A stretch of 64,000 nt of DNA from Hypericum androsaemum (GCA_963995505.1 OZ023182.1:16405619-16469618), one strand, 5' to 3'. Counted from the stretch's first letter, positions 33,471-45,455 are shown. Notes: generated from the letters alone by a model not told the origin. A program made the numbers and translations.

Positions 33471-33907
33471 GAAAATTTTTAGTAGCGGGCTTCCTTGCAA
33501 ATTCAATATTTGATTCTGGAGCAATCCATTCGTTCATTGCTGAACATTTTGTGAGGAGACATAGATTGTCAAGGAATAGACGTAGGGAGGAGATGGCAGT
33601 TATAACTCTACTGGGAAAGACCATCATGATAGACCAGAGTTGTGACTGTGAAATCCTTATAGGCGACTAGCAATTCATGGGACACTTCCAAATTATGGGG
33701 ATGATGGGCTTCGATGTCATCATGGGAATGGACTGGCTAGCAGGACAGCACGCATGTATTGATTGCATGTGTAAGTCTGTTATTTTTCGGCCACCAGGAA
33801 AGAAAGAATTTAAGTATGGGGGCGACAGTGTCAAAACCCCTGTGTCAATAATTTCTGCGGTGGAAGCAAAGAGACTGGTACAAAAATATACTACTGTAGA
33901 ACAGTAA

Positions 33908-34344
33908 TCACGATATGCCCATGAAAATCACATAAGTCCCTCTTCCTAAGGTCACTCAACCCCTTAATACAGGACTGGTAACGTAAAATTTCAAAGCCAA
34001 CTCAGAATTCCCACGAAAATCACTTAAAATTTTTTGAACAAAACTTCAAATGGTTGTAACTTTCAAACGGCTGCGAATTAGCCCCCGAAAGTCGATCGCT
34101 CTGGCTATAACTTAAGTTTTTAGTGGTTTTGGCCACAAAAGTCACGAAATTTTGACACCAAAACTATGGTTTCAAAATGATTTGCACCGCCTCTTTACCA
34201 CTAGTTATTTTTAGACAAAATTTTAGAAAAATAAGAGATATGTGCAACTTTTCAAGCAGCAATATGCAATGCCTATTCTGACACATTTCGATGCCATGCA
34301 TGACACGATAAATCTGTGTAGCTTTCAAAAAAAAATTTAAAATT
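33908..34344 (-). other. Chromovirus leader between PBS and inverted block
   Basis: Non-coding sequence adjoining the primer site (34345-34357). It has no gag on the minus strand, where gag would normally start. Confidence 0.6.
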
Positions 34345-34357
34345 GGCTCTGATACCA
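34345..34357 (-). other. Chromovirus primer binding site
   Basis: TGGTATCAGAGCC on the minus strand, complementary to the 3' end of initiator tRNA-Met, 5 nt from the LTR end. Confidence 0.9.
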
Positions 34358-34362
34358 TAATA

Positions 34363-35495
34363 TGTCACGACCAGAAAATAGAAGTGACAAATGCCCGAGA
34401 TTTAAAATACCCCGCTAGGCATCAGACTTTATTAAAAGCTAAAAACGTACTCAATAAATAGAAAACGAACAATTATCATCAAATCCAAATTCACGCAGTC
34501 GGAAAAAAACATCCGCCTTTATTTTTTTTTTGCAAAGAAAATAGTGATGAAGCATGCATGCAAGCCGAACCCTCTACTCCCGATCCCGGACCTCAGCGGA
34601 ACCATCTGAAACATACACGACTAATGTGAGTTGATTAACTCGGTAAGTGGAACCAAAACGAATATAATTCACAACGAGATCAATATGCGAACATAAATAC
34701 ACTGAATACTCTGTGAAGCAACAAGGGAGCAAAAAGGGATCCCCTATCCAACTAACATACAAAGACTCCGGAGCCTAACATATTCATGACGGAAGGGTAT
34801 TCCTACGAGTCCATATAATTTCTGCACTCCCTATCCATTTGATCACACGCACCTAGGGTTACCCGGTTGCCCCTTTGAAGCGATGCGCACGAACTATAGG
34901 GCCCAAAAGGTACAGAAATAATTTCGCATGACTGAACATAACATAAACACCATATCCACATTGAAACTTATACTCACATCCGAACAGAATCGGTTTCGTA
35001 AACAAACAAAAAAATAGAATCAGATCAATAAACGAAAACAGAATCAGAATATCAGAATAAGTCAGAAACCTAAATTGAGCCATGTGTGTTCAGAATCCTA
35101 AAACCCTCGATTTACGATTTCCACTTACCTGACGTAGCTCCTAGATCCTTAAACCTCCAACGATCCGTCCGAAGCCCCGTAGGTTCGTCCTCTTCACCCT
35201 TCTCGTGCTATGATTCTCGGATGATTTCGTCCCCTCCTAGCACCTCCTCCCGGGTCAGATCTCGCTCCTCGCCTTTATAGAGAGAAGAAATTCGTGGCTA
35301 TTATTTCTGTGGTAGAATGGACGACCTAAGGGCCTATTTAACATAGTTTTCGGAGCTAAAAACTATAATCCACCCTAGTTACCTTAACACAGCTAAGGTT
35401 GTGAAAAATTACCTTTTGCCCCCCAATTTTGTTAAGACATGCCAATTGCTCCTTTAAATTTAGAAAATTATCACTTTAGTTTTTCAATTCTTACA
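34363..35495 (-). repeat. Chromovirus 5' LTR
   Basis: 1133 bp, partner of 27589-28775. It differs by scattered, mostly transition changes and by loss of about 54-57 bp between two GACGG repeats (near 34789). Confidence 0.95.
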
Positions 35496-36239
35496 CAATG
35501 CATCATATATTGTATTGTTTTTCTCCACAGCACGCCATAACATTCCTGGTCGACTATGGATAATATATAAAAGTCCGGCTCGCGAAATTGATATTATAAC
35601 AAATATAACTTCTTCTTTTTTGCGGGGAACAAATATAACTAATTTCATCGTCTGACATCATGGTTTGAAATCATATTAACGAGTTATTATGTGTGTCTCT
35701 TTGGTGTCATGTCTATGTATTTTTGTCTCATTTCTTGTAACTTTGTTCCTTAATGAAAAACTTATCCTTAGCAAAAAGTTAGCTTCATACCACTTGGACC
35801 GATGATTAACCAACTGTTTTAATGAAATATGTAGTTTGATTTTTTTCATCGTCATAAGATCATATATATATAAGAGTTATAAATTTATTATCTAATTTAA
35901 CTATTGATTAGAAATCTAACTTGATCATTATATAATTAATTACCAAATAACTATTGATTATGAATCTAACTTGATCACCAAATAACTAAGACTAAGACGT
36001 CTATATGAATATCACTTCTATTCCTAACATGTTTTTTACGGAACAGCGCATAGTAGCCACACTGAACTAACATGTTTGAGCGTTCACGCAAGTGACTAAA
36101 CGTTAATAAGATCTAATAAACGATGAGGGTGAAAAATACATCCGTTGTAATAAATAATAATAGTGAATGAGAGTATTGAACTACGAGGAAAAATGAAGTT
36201 CGGCCTTAATCGAGTCTATCTACTTGTTTAAGATTCAAA
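35496..36239. other. AT-rich intergenic region
   Basis: No gene or clear repeat boundary recognised. Confidence 0.5.
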
Positions 36240-37110
36240 ATTATGACAACTGGAAATTGAGTACTAAAACACTAACGACACAAAACAAAAAGATATGTGC
36301 TCGGTGTCCCTTGCGACATCTCTGCTAATAATTTGTTTCGATGTTATTTCAGCTCTTACTTTCCTTTTTGAAGAAGTAAATTTTTATTATAATATTTACG
36401 TCGAAAGAACTCGCAATCTCAAATGTGTCAGTTTTTTCAAAATCCTGATACGGCAAAATCTACTGGAAAAAAATCGCACCAAAAAAAGAATATTGTCGAT
36501 AGCACCACAAATACAAAATTATTTTTCGACCCACAAGTACGGAACACATTTCAACTCTTATTAGTACTCGAAAGTTTCACATGCATTTTCCATACATTTC
36601 CGCTTATTAGGGTGATAAATTGGAGTTTGAGAGGTATAAAGATATTAATCAACACTTTCACTCATTAACTAGACTCTAATCCTAATCCTAACCTAATCTA
36701 AATTGTATTCATTGAATGTCAAGATTCCTCGTTAACATCTAACCAACATGCTAACTAATTTTACTATTGAATTTAATGCCTTCTGGTCCACTTTCATCAA
36801 CTATAAACGAAGTCTAGTTGACCAATCTAGAACGAAGTATTATGTGCATCAATAAACAACTGCTTCTACACATATTTCACCAATAACCTTTGATTGAAAA
36901 GATGCCAATGGTTTGGGCACCTCGCCTATTAAAAGACTACTCACACATCATCTTCAAAACAAACATCAATTCTATCAATCGAAACATGAATACAAAGCAA
37001 GTACAAAGGAGAGAGTGGCTCATGATGAGTCGATAGAACAACTTCAAGATAACGCTAAAACGACTTTCTCAACAGTTGATCTAGCTGCCTTGTAATAAAG
37101 CTGTCTAACT
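36240..37110 (-). repeat. Degenerate LTR related to 1342-2872
   Basis: It shares an ordered series of motifs with the LTR at 1342-2872: TTCCGCTTATTAGGGTGA, CAAGATTCCTCGTTAACA, AATGCCTTCTGGTCCA...ATCAACTA, then GGGCA(C/T)C(T/G)CGC and ACTACTC. Ends are not defined. Old solo LTR or fragment. Confidence 0.5.
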
Positions 37111-37205
37111 ATCTAATGTTCACATATGTCAGCTTTATTTTTCTTACGAATTACATATGCAGTTTTATGGACCAAAAGTAGCTGCAAAACTTAACAGATT
37201 GAAGC

Positions 37206-39162
37206 TCATGGCAGCTCTTCCCTCAAATAACCTGGCGGTTTGTAAGGATCGGGTTCGTAGTAAGCTTCAGGGCGATTAAAGCCAGCATCATTCATGCGGT
37301 TACTAAGAACATGAAGTACGGCCTTTTTGTTGAAACCATATTCGTCTCTATTGTTGTCCACATACTTGGTAGCCTCTGCTGCCACCTCGTTGACGAAATC
37401 AAACCTGTTATCTTCTGAGAGCAACAACCTTTCAATATCACCTGAAATATGCTCTTTAGTGTCTTTTATCTTCCACATTCTCTCCTCCAGGAAAGGGACC
37501 CGTTGTAGCTTGTAACGCAGCATGTCATCCTTCTTGGTCTGATAAAAATACATCACGATGCCATGCCAGTAGTTAAAAAGGCAGTCTATTTCCAGTGAAA
37601 AACTATTGCAAGGTCAATTTTCATAAAATAGGAGGAACTTAGAGCACTCTAAAGACAATTCAATTAATCAAGTAAGACCTACTTTTGCCATTGGTCCAAC
37701 GAAAGAAATATTGCCAAATTTAAATTTCAGAATTCGGTTTTTACTCCTTCATGATCTAAAGTGCCACTATTATGCTCTATGCAGATGCCTCTTCCAACTG
37801 GAAACCGCTAGAATAGAGAATGATGCAGAGTACATCAATCGGGCAGTGGGAACAGTCACGAGGCCAGATTGATGCAAATTACTTGAGGCACTTTTCGATG
37901 CAGGGCTCTTGAAACAGAAAAAGTTGTCGATTTCGTTATAAACTTTCCTATAGCATGACATGAGGGCATTGCCTCAAAGGTTGAAGGAGGCAGTCAGAAA
38001 GGCATTAAACATCTGGAAAGCAAGGACGCACAGACAAGAAAGCAGCCAATAACATCACTTCAGAAGCACTTCACCCTATCAAAGTTTGAAGAAAGTGAAG
38101 TACAAAAAAACAAATATAGAACAAGAAAAGGTAACGATAATGTTCATAGAGCCACTTATGCATAGGGTATCAGGTTACACCTTTCAAATTCATAAAAAGA
38201 GATGAGTAGAACCTCGGAAGAACTAAACTAACTATAATTAATAGTCCGGAGTAGTATATAAGCTATTAAGAACCTGGCCATTCCGAAGAAACTAACAGGA
38301 CTGTCTGTAGGCAAGCTAGTGCGAGGAAAAAGTACAACAAAGAATAGCCTAAAAGTGGCATATAACTAATGATAGGGTTAGAGACAGTCCCCTCAAGAAC
38401 TCCGTGATAAAAAGGTTGTGACATAGCCCAACGGCCGAACATGGCCAGTCACCAGGTCACATATCAACCCAGTAATAGAAATCTAAACAAAAGAAAACGA
38501 CTATTAAGCATAGGTGTCGTATCAGATGTATCATGACAACCCTCTTGGGACTTGAGGTAATCAATCCAACAGAGAAACACGGCACACACTGACACACATT
38601 TCAACAGGAAAATTGAAATCAACATCGTAGTTTCGTGAATGTTTTGCACAACACATTGCTCAGCATATAGGATACAGAATTCAGCAGACAGCACAATAGC
38701 GCCATACACTATACCGACCAAAATCCGCTGTCATCAGTTCAAGATGTGCTACAACAGAATGCTTCCGTGAGTATTATCGCGGTTCATATACCTATTGACA
38801 ACGGCTAACTACTTCCCTTCAACTTCAAAAGGAACACAAACAGAAACACAAAGTCTTTATGTTACCAGTATAGGGTTGATGGGTTTACCAATTTCCTCCG
38901 TCGCCACACCTTACGCCCGCCGCTGCCGCCATCGCCCCCCGACTGCGCAACTACCTGAAAGCCAAGTCGTCGGAGAAAGGAAGCAACTAACAACCAACCA
39001 ACCAAACTAGACAAAGGATTCGTACAGTAGAAAGAAAGAGAGAGAGACCTGTAAGTGAACTGGACATGAACGGGCATGGTCCCGGACGGACACTTTTCCG
39101 GTCACCGGCGAAGGCAAGGAAAAACCCAACGGGAAACCACTGGCCACCCCCACCACCATCAT
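37206..39162 (-). CDS. PTAC7: pTAC7-like plastid transcription complex protein
   Basis: Three exons on the minus strand: 39049-39162, 38889-38954 and 37206-37538 (513 nt, 170 residues). Donors (CTTACAG|GTCTCT, AAATTG|GTAAAC) and acceptors (GCTTTCAG|GTAG, TTATCAG|ACCAAG) are canonical. The protein begins with a Val/Gly/Ser/Arg-rich plastid-targeting segment, then GRKVWRRRKL joined to TKKDDMLRYKL. The core has LLLSEDNRFDFVNEVAAEA, RDEYGFNKKAVLHVLSNRMN and a DPYKPPGYL end. This matches plant PTAC7, a small protein of the plastid-encoded RNA polymerase complex (about 160 residues in Arabidopsis). The start at 39162 is chosen because it gives a plausible transit peptide; an in-frame upstream Met exists at 39258. 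Intron 2 is 1.35 kb. The gene is divergent from RCF3. Confidence 0.8.
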
Positions 39163-39692
39163 TCTTCTTCCCTTTTTCTTCCTCGTCTCCTCCCTCTGGA
39201 TAAGGTGGAAGGTCTTCAACGAATCTTCTCCTGGAGGCCCAATAGTACGACGGCCCAAATATATGTGGGCTGCGTCACTCCTTCATTGACATAAGCCCAA
39301 TATAAGAAACTCATAATTTTTAGCCGGAAATGACGGACAAGCCTCCCCGTTATATAAATATGAAAATATAATATAATCACATTCTAAATAAATATCCTAC
39401 CCCAAAATTCATAAAATATGTTAATATTTTTACTCTTCTCATGAGAAGAAAGAAATTAATGTTATAAATGTATGCAATATAATCAGATAACTAGTAGAAG
39501 AAGAAAGTAACAACACTTATTAATAAACAAATGTACATCAAATTTAAGCTTTAGAGTTCTCTCTCATAGAAAAAAAAAATTACATCTTATTGATATAAAT
39601 ACTACAATTAAATCATTTAATTAATAATTAAAATAAGAGAAGTGACAAACCGTGGTAATGGAGAAAATGCCACCAAACTAAAGTAAAAAATA
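39163..39692. other. Upstream region of the pTAC7-like gene
   Basis: AT-rich, with no other gene. It runs into transposon D, which lies between this gene and RCF3. Confidence 0.5.
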
Positions 39693-40690
39693 GGAAAAAG
39701 TCCACTTTAGTACTCTGCGGTATCGCCCAAAATTACTTTAGTACTCTGTGGTAAAAAACTGATCAATCAAGTCATATTTATTCCAATTAACATCAAAAAG
39801 GTCCTCGGGCAGCTGTCCGGACTTGCCCGAACCTACCCGAACCCTGCCCGAACTACGTGGCCAGCCACGTCACCAAATTTTGATGACGTGGCGCCACGTG
39901 GACATCCATCTCCTTCCCTCCTCCTCCTCCTCCGCATCCTCCTCCTCCTCCTCCTCCGCGTCCTCCTCCTCCTCCTCTTCTCTGCGTCCTCCTCCTCCTC
40001 CTCCTCCTCCTCCCCGCGTCTGCATCCTCCTCCTCCTCCTCGTCGTCCTCCTCCGCGTCCTCGTCCTCCTCCTCCTCCTCCCCGCATCCTCGCCCTCCTC
40101 CTCTTCCTCCTCCTCCGCGTCCTTCTCCGCATCCTCCTGTCCGCGTTCTCCTCCTCCTCCTCCTGTCAACGTCCTCCTCCTCCTCCTCTTCTCCGCGTCC
40201 TCCTCCTCCTCCTCCTCCCGGCGTCTGCATCGTCGTCCTCCTCCGCGTCCTCGTCCTCCTCGTCCTCCTCCTCCTCCGTGTCCTCGTCCTCCTCCTCCTC
40301 CTCCTCCGCGTCCTCGTCCTCCTCCTCCCCGCGTCCTCGTCCTCCTCCTCCTCCTCTCCGCCTCCTCCTCCTCCTCCCCGCGTCCTCGTCCTCCGCGTCC
40401 TCCTCCTCCTCCTCCTCCGTGTCCTCCTCCTCCTCTCCGCATCCTCCTCCTCCTCCTCCTCCGCGTCCTCCTCCTCCTCTCCACGTGGTGCCATGTCATC
40501 AAAATTTGGTGATGTGGCTGGCCACGTAGGTTCGGGCAGGGTTCGGGTAGGGTCGGGCAGGTCCGGGCAGCTGCCCGAGGACCTTTTTTATGTTAATTGG
40601 AATAAGTATGACTCGATTGATCAATTTTTTACCACAGGGTACTAAAGTGATTTTAGGCGATACTACAGAGTACTAAAGTGGACTTTTCTC
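39693..40690. mobile_element. Long-TIR element D with CTC-repeat interior
   Basis: Two arms of about 209 bp (39693-39901 and 40482-40690) are near-perfect inverted copies: AAAAGTCCACTTTAGTACTC, ATTCCAATTAACATAAAA-type, GGGCAGCTGTCCGGAC, GATGACGTGGCGCCACGTGG. Flanks TAAAAAATA and AAAAAATTA match at 7 of 9. The roughly 580-bp core is an imperfect (CTC)n / CTCCTCCGCGTC minisatellite. No transposase. It is a member of the same family as elements A, B, E and probably G. Confidence 0.85.
39906..40481. repeat. (CTC)n minisatellite core of element D
   Basis: Imperfect tandem CTCCTC units with periodic CGCGTC or CGCATC interruptions. Open in several frames on both strands only because of composition (poly-Arg, Pro, Ser, Glu, Gly). 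Confidence 0.95.
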
Positions 40691-41083
40691 AAAAAATTAT
40701 CAAATGAGGGTAAGATCGACACCGTTTCCAGCTCCCACTCGCCACATAATTGAGCGAAACACTCTTCTGAGTTCTGACCTCCTAAAAAGATAAAACAATT
40801 TTCCACACAAAAATAAAAAACAATTAAACAATTAAAAAGTAAAAGAAAATCATCGCTGAAATACGAAGAAAAGAGTGCAAGTCAGCTCAAGTGGTTTTGC
40901 CATTCCCTTCTCTCTCTACAAGAACGAGGAAGAGGTCGAAGCAGCAGGAGACGGCGCCGTATCGGAGGAATCGGAAACCGGAACGAGACAGAAGACGCGC
41001 GCCATTTTTCAATCTCGCGAGATATCGAGAGGATTGACTCGTTTTTTTTTTTAAACTTTATTTTGTCGTTAAAAAGGAAATAA
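40691..41083 (+). promoter_or_regulatory. RCF3 upstream region and 5' UTR
   Basis: This 393-bp stretch separates element D from the RCF3 ATG. It includes a CT-rich run (TTCCCTTCTCTCTCTACAAG, about 40906) and a GA-rich leader. No TATA box is evident. The proximal promoter must lie here or within element D. Confidence 0.5.
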
Positions 41084-44000
41084 ATGGAGAGATCTAGATC
41101 GAAGCGGAGCTACCACTATCAGGACTACGAAAACGACGCCGTCGGCGGTGGAGGCCGGACTAAGCCCCGCTACAACAACAACAACAACTACAACAGTAAC
41201 AGCGGCAATTACAACCGCTACCCCCGGAACCCTAACCCTAACAGCGGCAACTACGGGAACAGCTACAGGGGTGGGGGGAAGGGCGGCGGAGGATCTTCCG
41301 GCCCCGGCCAGGAGCCGGCGACGGTGACGACGAGCTACCGGATACTCTGCCAGGACGAGAAGGTGGGAGGGGTGATCGGGAAATCGGGGAGCATTATAAA
41401 GCAGATAAGGCAGCACACGGGGGCGTGGGTCAACGTGCACGAGCTGGTCTCCGGGGACGACGAGACGATCATCGAGGTCTCCGACAATCGGAGGCGGGAC
41501 TCCGAGGGCAGGATGCCGCCCTACTCCCCCGCCGAAGCCGCCCTTATCATGATCCATGACCGCATTCTGATGAGCGAGCCCCTTTCCGGGGAGGGGAACG
41601 GGGAGGAAGGGGAGTTCAGGGGTGGGGGAGGGTACAATGGGAACTACAGCGGGAATGGCGGGGTGAGCAACCGCGTGGCGACGAGGCTGGTGGTGTCCAG
41701 GATCCACGTGGGCTGCCTGCTTGGGAAAGGAGGGAAGATCATCGAGCAGATGAGGGTTGAGACCAAGACGCAGATTCGGGTTCTTCCCCGGGACCATACC
41801 CTGCCGCGTTGTGTTTCCGCCTCTGAAGAGATTGTTCAGGTGGTTCTTTCGTGAACTTTCGAGGGGTCTGTGTTTGGGAATGAACTTTTGTTGAATTTTT
41901 TGAGGGGCACTTGCTGCATTTGGGATGAATGCATTGCTTTGATTAATTTTTGGGGCGGGGAAGAGAATTAAACATGAAACATTTGTGTGTTTGGAATCAT
42001 AATTAGGGTGAGTTATGGGCGGGCACTAGTAACTGAGGTGCATTCTGAAATAAAGGGTGAGGATGTGAGGCAGTTATGCAGCGCGGATTAATTTGGGGAT
42101 GAGAAACTGTTGCTTGCATTTGTTATTAAGAAGGAAGAACTAATAAAAGGATTTCTATATTGGACAGTTTGCTGCTGGGTATGATTTGGCTGATAGTTTC
42201 TTGCATAGATTCTGTCCATATTGGCCATTCCCATATAAAAGGAAAACCCGTCAATTGATGGAAAGGCCTGGCTGAGGGATTATGAGTTTATTTGCATTGC
42301 AGCCATGTGTAAGTAGTAGATTCATTTGAGTTGATAAAGTGATAGACTTGCGATACCTCTCAGGTTATAGCTTCTGACGTTTGTTTTTCTTCCTTATCTC
42401 TCTTTCTCAACCGTGCATTCTAGATTGATGTTGGAAATCTGGGTACTGATTTCTTTTGGAAATGAACACAGAGAAATTTCAAATTGAATTGAGACTTCTG
42501 TGAGCAAGAGTCACTCTCTCTAATTTTTATGCCATTCTATGGAAACTAAGTCATAGTTACAGAAAAATTGACTTTGTTTATCTTGCAGAAATTAAGAGTT
42601 GATCCTCGTATTTGTTTCTGAAATTGTGAAGTTCGTTTCCTCATGAATCTTGCTATATGGCAGGTAGTGGGAGAAGTAAACAATGTGAAAAGTGCTATTG
42701 AAATTATAGCAGGACGCTTGAAAGAGAGTCAGCATCGGGACCGCGGTAGTTTCCATGGCCGCTTACATTCACCCGAAAGATCTTTCCCTGAAGATGCTCC
42801 TCATATGAACAATGCAGCACGTAGGTCTTCCAGTGATGGGTCCTCATTTGGCTCTTGTTTATCTGGTTCAAACTACAGAATCAATAGCTACTCTTCGCGG
42901 CAATTGGGTTATTCGGCTGATGCTGGTGCAGCTTCCATGGTGGATGGCCCAGAAGGTTATTGTGCTGAGGACCTTGTGTTTCGAATGCTTTGCCCTATCG
43001 ACAGGGTACAAAGAGTTTTTGGAGAATCAGATGGTATAGTAGAATGGCTTCAAAATGAAATCGGAGTGGATGTCAGGGTGGCAGAGCCAGTATCCGGATC
43101 TGATGAGCAGATAATTATCATTTCCTCTGAAGAGGTTCCCTCCGTTACCCTATGTCTAAGTGTGCATTTAGATATGTCCTCTTTTGTGCAGTATTGTTGT
43201 TGTGATACTTTGCCCACCGAACTTGTTTCCCCAAATTTGCTAGCTACTGCAGTTCATTCATCTCCTCTGTTTTGAGTTGACAATCTATTGGACCATATTT
43301 GTTATGAAACCTCTGTTGCTTTTCCTCTGCAGTCCAAACTGCCGTTCCTTACTCTAAAAGGTCTGGAATATCTCTTTGACATGCATCTCTTGTAGGGTCC
43401 TGATGATGAGTTATTTCCTGCTCAAGAGGCCTTGCTGCATATCCAAACTCGTATTGTTGACCTTGCTCCAGATCTCGACAATGTCATAAAAACAAGGTTA
43501 CTTGTCCCATCTAGTGAAATAAGGTGTCTAGAAGGAAGGGATGGGTCATTGTTTGACGTGGAAAGAAATACTGGTGCAAAAATACATATTGTGTCAAAGG
43601 ATAAACTTCCTGCATGTGCACCAGCGGCAGATGAGCTTTTACAGGTTTGTACTTGATATTTCTGAGAGGTTCTGGGGTCCCGATGTTCTTCATGATTGTT
43701 AAGATGATGTTTAGTTTGATACAAGTGGGTGATGGATTTTGTGGCTGTACTTGGCTCTTTTGGACTTAAGAATTCAGTCTGTAGTGCACGGCATAGATTG
43801 TTTTGCTCACAGGCAAATTCTAGCAAAGTTGAGAAACTGTGTATAAGTAAGCCAAGGAAGCTCCTAAAAACTGGGAACAAATGTTTTAACTTTTCAATGG
43901 CCAATTATGGCCCCATTGTTTCTGATAGGAAGAGATAGAGTGCTTTGGACTCTTTCAGACTTGATTTGAGGGTATTTCTGCAATACAGATTGAAGGCGAA

Positions 44001-45455
44001 ATCAAAGCTGCTCGGGATGCTCTGGTTGAAGTGACTTCCAGACTAAAAAGTTACATTTACAAGGATTTGTTTCAAAGGGATGTACTGCCCGCTACTGCCG
44101 TGCCAGGTCCCGTAGTAAGTGTTTTGGGACAGGATACAGCATCTCCGATGAATGTGTCTCAAGGTCGTGATGGGCAGATTGATTTGGACCTTCCTCTTTC
44201 AACCTATCAGAATCTGAACACCCCAGTATCGTCACTGCCATCCAAGGTTATTCGTAGATTTCAAACTCTCAGTGATGTCATTGGAATGGATTCATATAAT
44301 TGATTCAACAAAGACATTTTATCTTCTTTCTCGGTTCTTTATTTTGTCACCAATGATCGCTAGGTGATATTTCATCTGGTCATTGGGCAGACCCTTGTTG
44401 TTAACAACTTAATGCTGGTCACGTTTAATTGTCAGTCTATTCCCTGATAGCAACTTGTTAACCCCGACTAGAATAGTGTAAGCAAACTAGCACCTTGGAT
44501 GATGTTGCAATACCCTAGAAAATATGCTTTAGGTTGCGAATTTGAAATTCTGCAGAAACTAATGAAATGTGCTGGACACCGGTTACCCCTGTAGTCTTTC
44601 CATAACAAAACAGACATAGATATGGATGACTGAAAAAAATTCAAATGGACTCAGATGGACTAGCAAAACATATGCTTTGACTTTCTTTGCTCAAGTCTTT
44701 CGACATTGAGGATTGTGATAGCTGTATGATTTTCTGTGGTTCCGGTTCTCCCTATCCCTTTTGGTTAAAAGGTTTGTGACCTTCATTTTTAGGATGCTGT
44801 TACATATAGCATGGAGACCTTGAAGCAATCTGCTCCGGAGGTGGTGAAGAAAAGTGACAGTGAGCGCCGTGAAGATCTGCCTGCTGCAGTTAATAGGTAT
44901 ATATTTGTTCTGCAGAGCGTCTGTTTTCTTTTACGAGTCACCTGATCTCTTGACTACTGTTTCGTGAAACAATTATTATCCCTCAGTTTCCAATGGAATA
45001 TTTTCATTCTTTTGGTTAGGATTGCTGTACCACTTGTCACTCGGAGTATTCTTGAAGTTGTCATTCCAGAACAAGCCGTTCCCAAACTTATTACGAAATC
45101 AAAGAACAAGCTTGCACAAATAAGCGAGGTCAGCCTCTCTACCAATGCAACTATTTTACTTGCTAGCATGTGGTAATTTTGATGTACCTTGTGTTGTCTA
45201 TGGATGCAGTTGTCTGGAGCCAGCGTAACCCTTGTAGAGGATAGACCGGATGTGACAGAAAAAATTATCCAATTATCAGGCACTCCGGAGCAAGCGGAAA
45301 GAGCTCAGAGCTTGCTTCAAGGCTTTATTCTGAGCAGTAAGCTTCTATCTCATTATTTCTGTTTCGACTGCCTTTGCTTGCTACCATGTTTGGGATGTTG
45401 ATTAAAATGGCACCTTAAATACTTGTTCAATCCAGCACTAGAAGATGGACCTTAG
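41084..45455 (+). CDS. RCF3: KH-domain RNA-binding protein RCF3/HOS5-like
   Basis: Eight exons: 41084-41839, 42664-43134, 43396-43644, 43989-44246, 44793-44896, 45020-45128, 45210-45336, 45436-45455 (2094 nt, 697 residues). All introns are GT-AG. The start MERSRSKRSY and the Asn/Gly/Tyr-rich tract (25-75) match RCF3 (HOS5/SHI1), a nuclear protein that works with the CTD phosphatase FRY2/CPL1 in mRNA processing, microRNA biogenesis and stress-gene repression. Five KH modules are visible: KH1 (84-163, GKSG 99-102), KH2 (199 on, GKGG 214-217), KH3 (355 on, GESD 372-375), KH4 (434 on) and a C-terminal KH5 (SILEVVIPEQAVPKLITKSK) whose GxxG is degenerate. The C-terminal GTPEQAERAQSLLQGFIL is typical. 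The last exon adds only six residues. Element D sits 393 bp upstream. Confidence 0.93.

Larger units (their letters stand above)
32039..33907 (+). pseudogene. Plus-strand gag-protease with two introns
   Basis: The N-terminal region is basic (PQTRSRASRRQD; no ATG is visible, ATC lies where ATG would suit). The gag core follows (FLRVKPPSFDGSEDP, WVIEMEKAFD, YALKGDARRWWE) to a TAG at 32602-32604. It continues in frame (32605-33128) to a first knuckle CGRYNRAGHNQDQC, whose second Cys is Tyr. After the intron at 33129-33201 comes a second knuckle CFQCGKMGHRLAKC. After the intron at 33402-33470 comes the protease (IFDSGAIHSFI, active-site DSGA; FDVIMGMDWL). A TAG at about 33668-33670 interrupts the protease. 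The reading ends at EAKRLVQKYTTVEQ, where the RT linker would normally begin. The orientation is opposite to the element's LTRs and pol. Confidence 0.85.
27589..35495 (-). mobile_element. Ty3/gypsy chromovirus with inverted gag-protease
   Basis: LTRs at 27589-28775 and 34363-35495 share TGTCACGACC...TTCTTACA ends on the plus strand. Flanks CGATG (27584-27588) and CAATG (35496-35500) match at 4 of 5 bases. The primer site TGGTATCAGAGCC (34345-34357, minus) and the polypurine tract AAGGGGGAAAGAA (28776-28788, minus) fix the element as reading leftward. RT, RNase H, integrase and a C-terminal chromodomain lie on the minus strand in gypsy order (31745 to 28771). The gag-protease part (about 32039-33907) lies on the plus strand, opposite to everything else, and holds two GT-AG introns. 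Multiple nonsense codons make the copy inactive. Confidence 0.95.

Noticed and set aside
32182..33907. Separate nested element as source of plus-strand gag
   Set aside because: No LTR, PBS or target duplication borders the block, and its ends coincide with the gaps in the minus-strand element (leader/gag and protease/RT). An internal inversion or ambisense layout is simpler.
39823..40529. ORFs of more than 200 codons on both strands
   Set aside because: They arise from the CTC minisatellite inside element D; low-complexity Ser/Pro/Arg/Glu in every frame, no domain.
41225..41250. Telomere-like CCCTAA repeats
   Set aside because: Only two units, within the coding sequence of RCF3 (Asn/Pro-rich segment).
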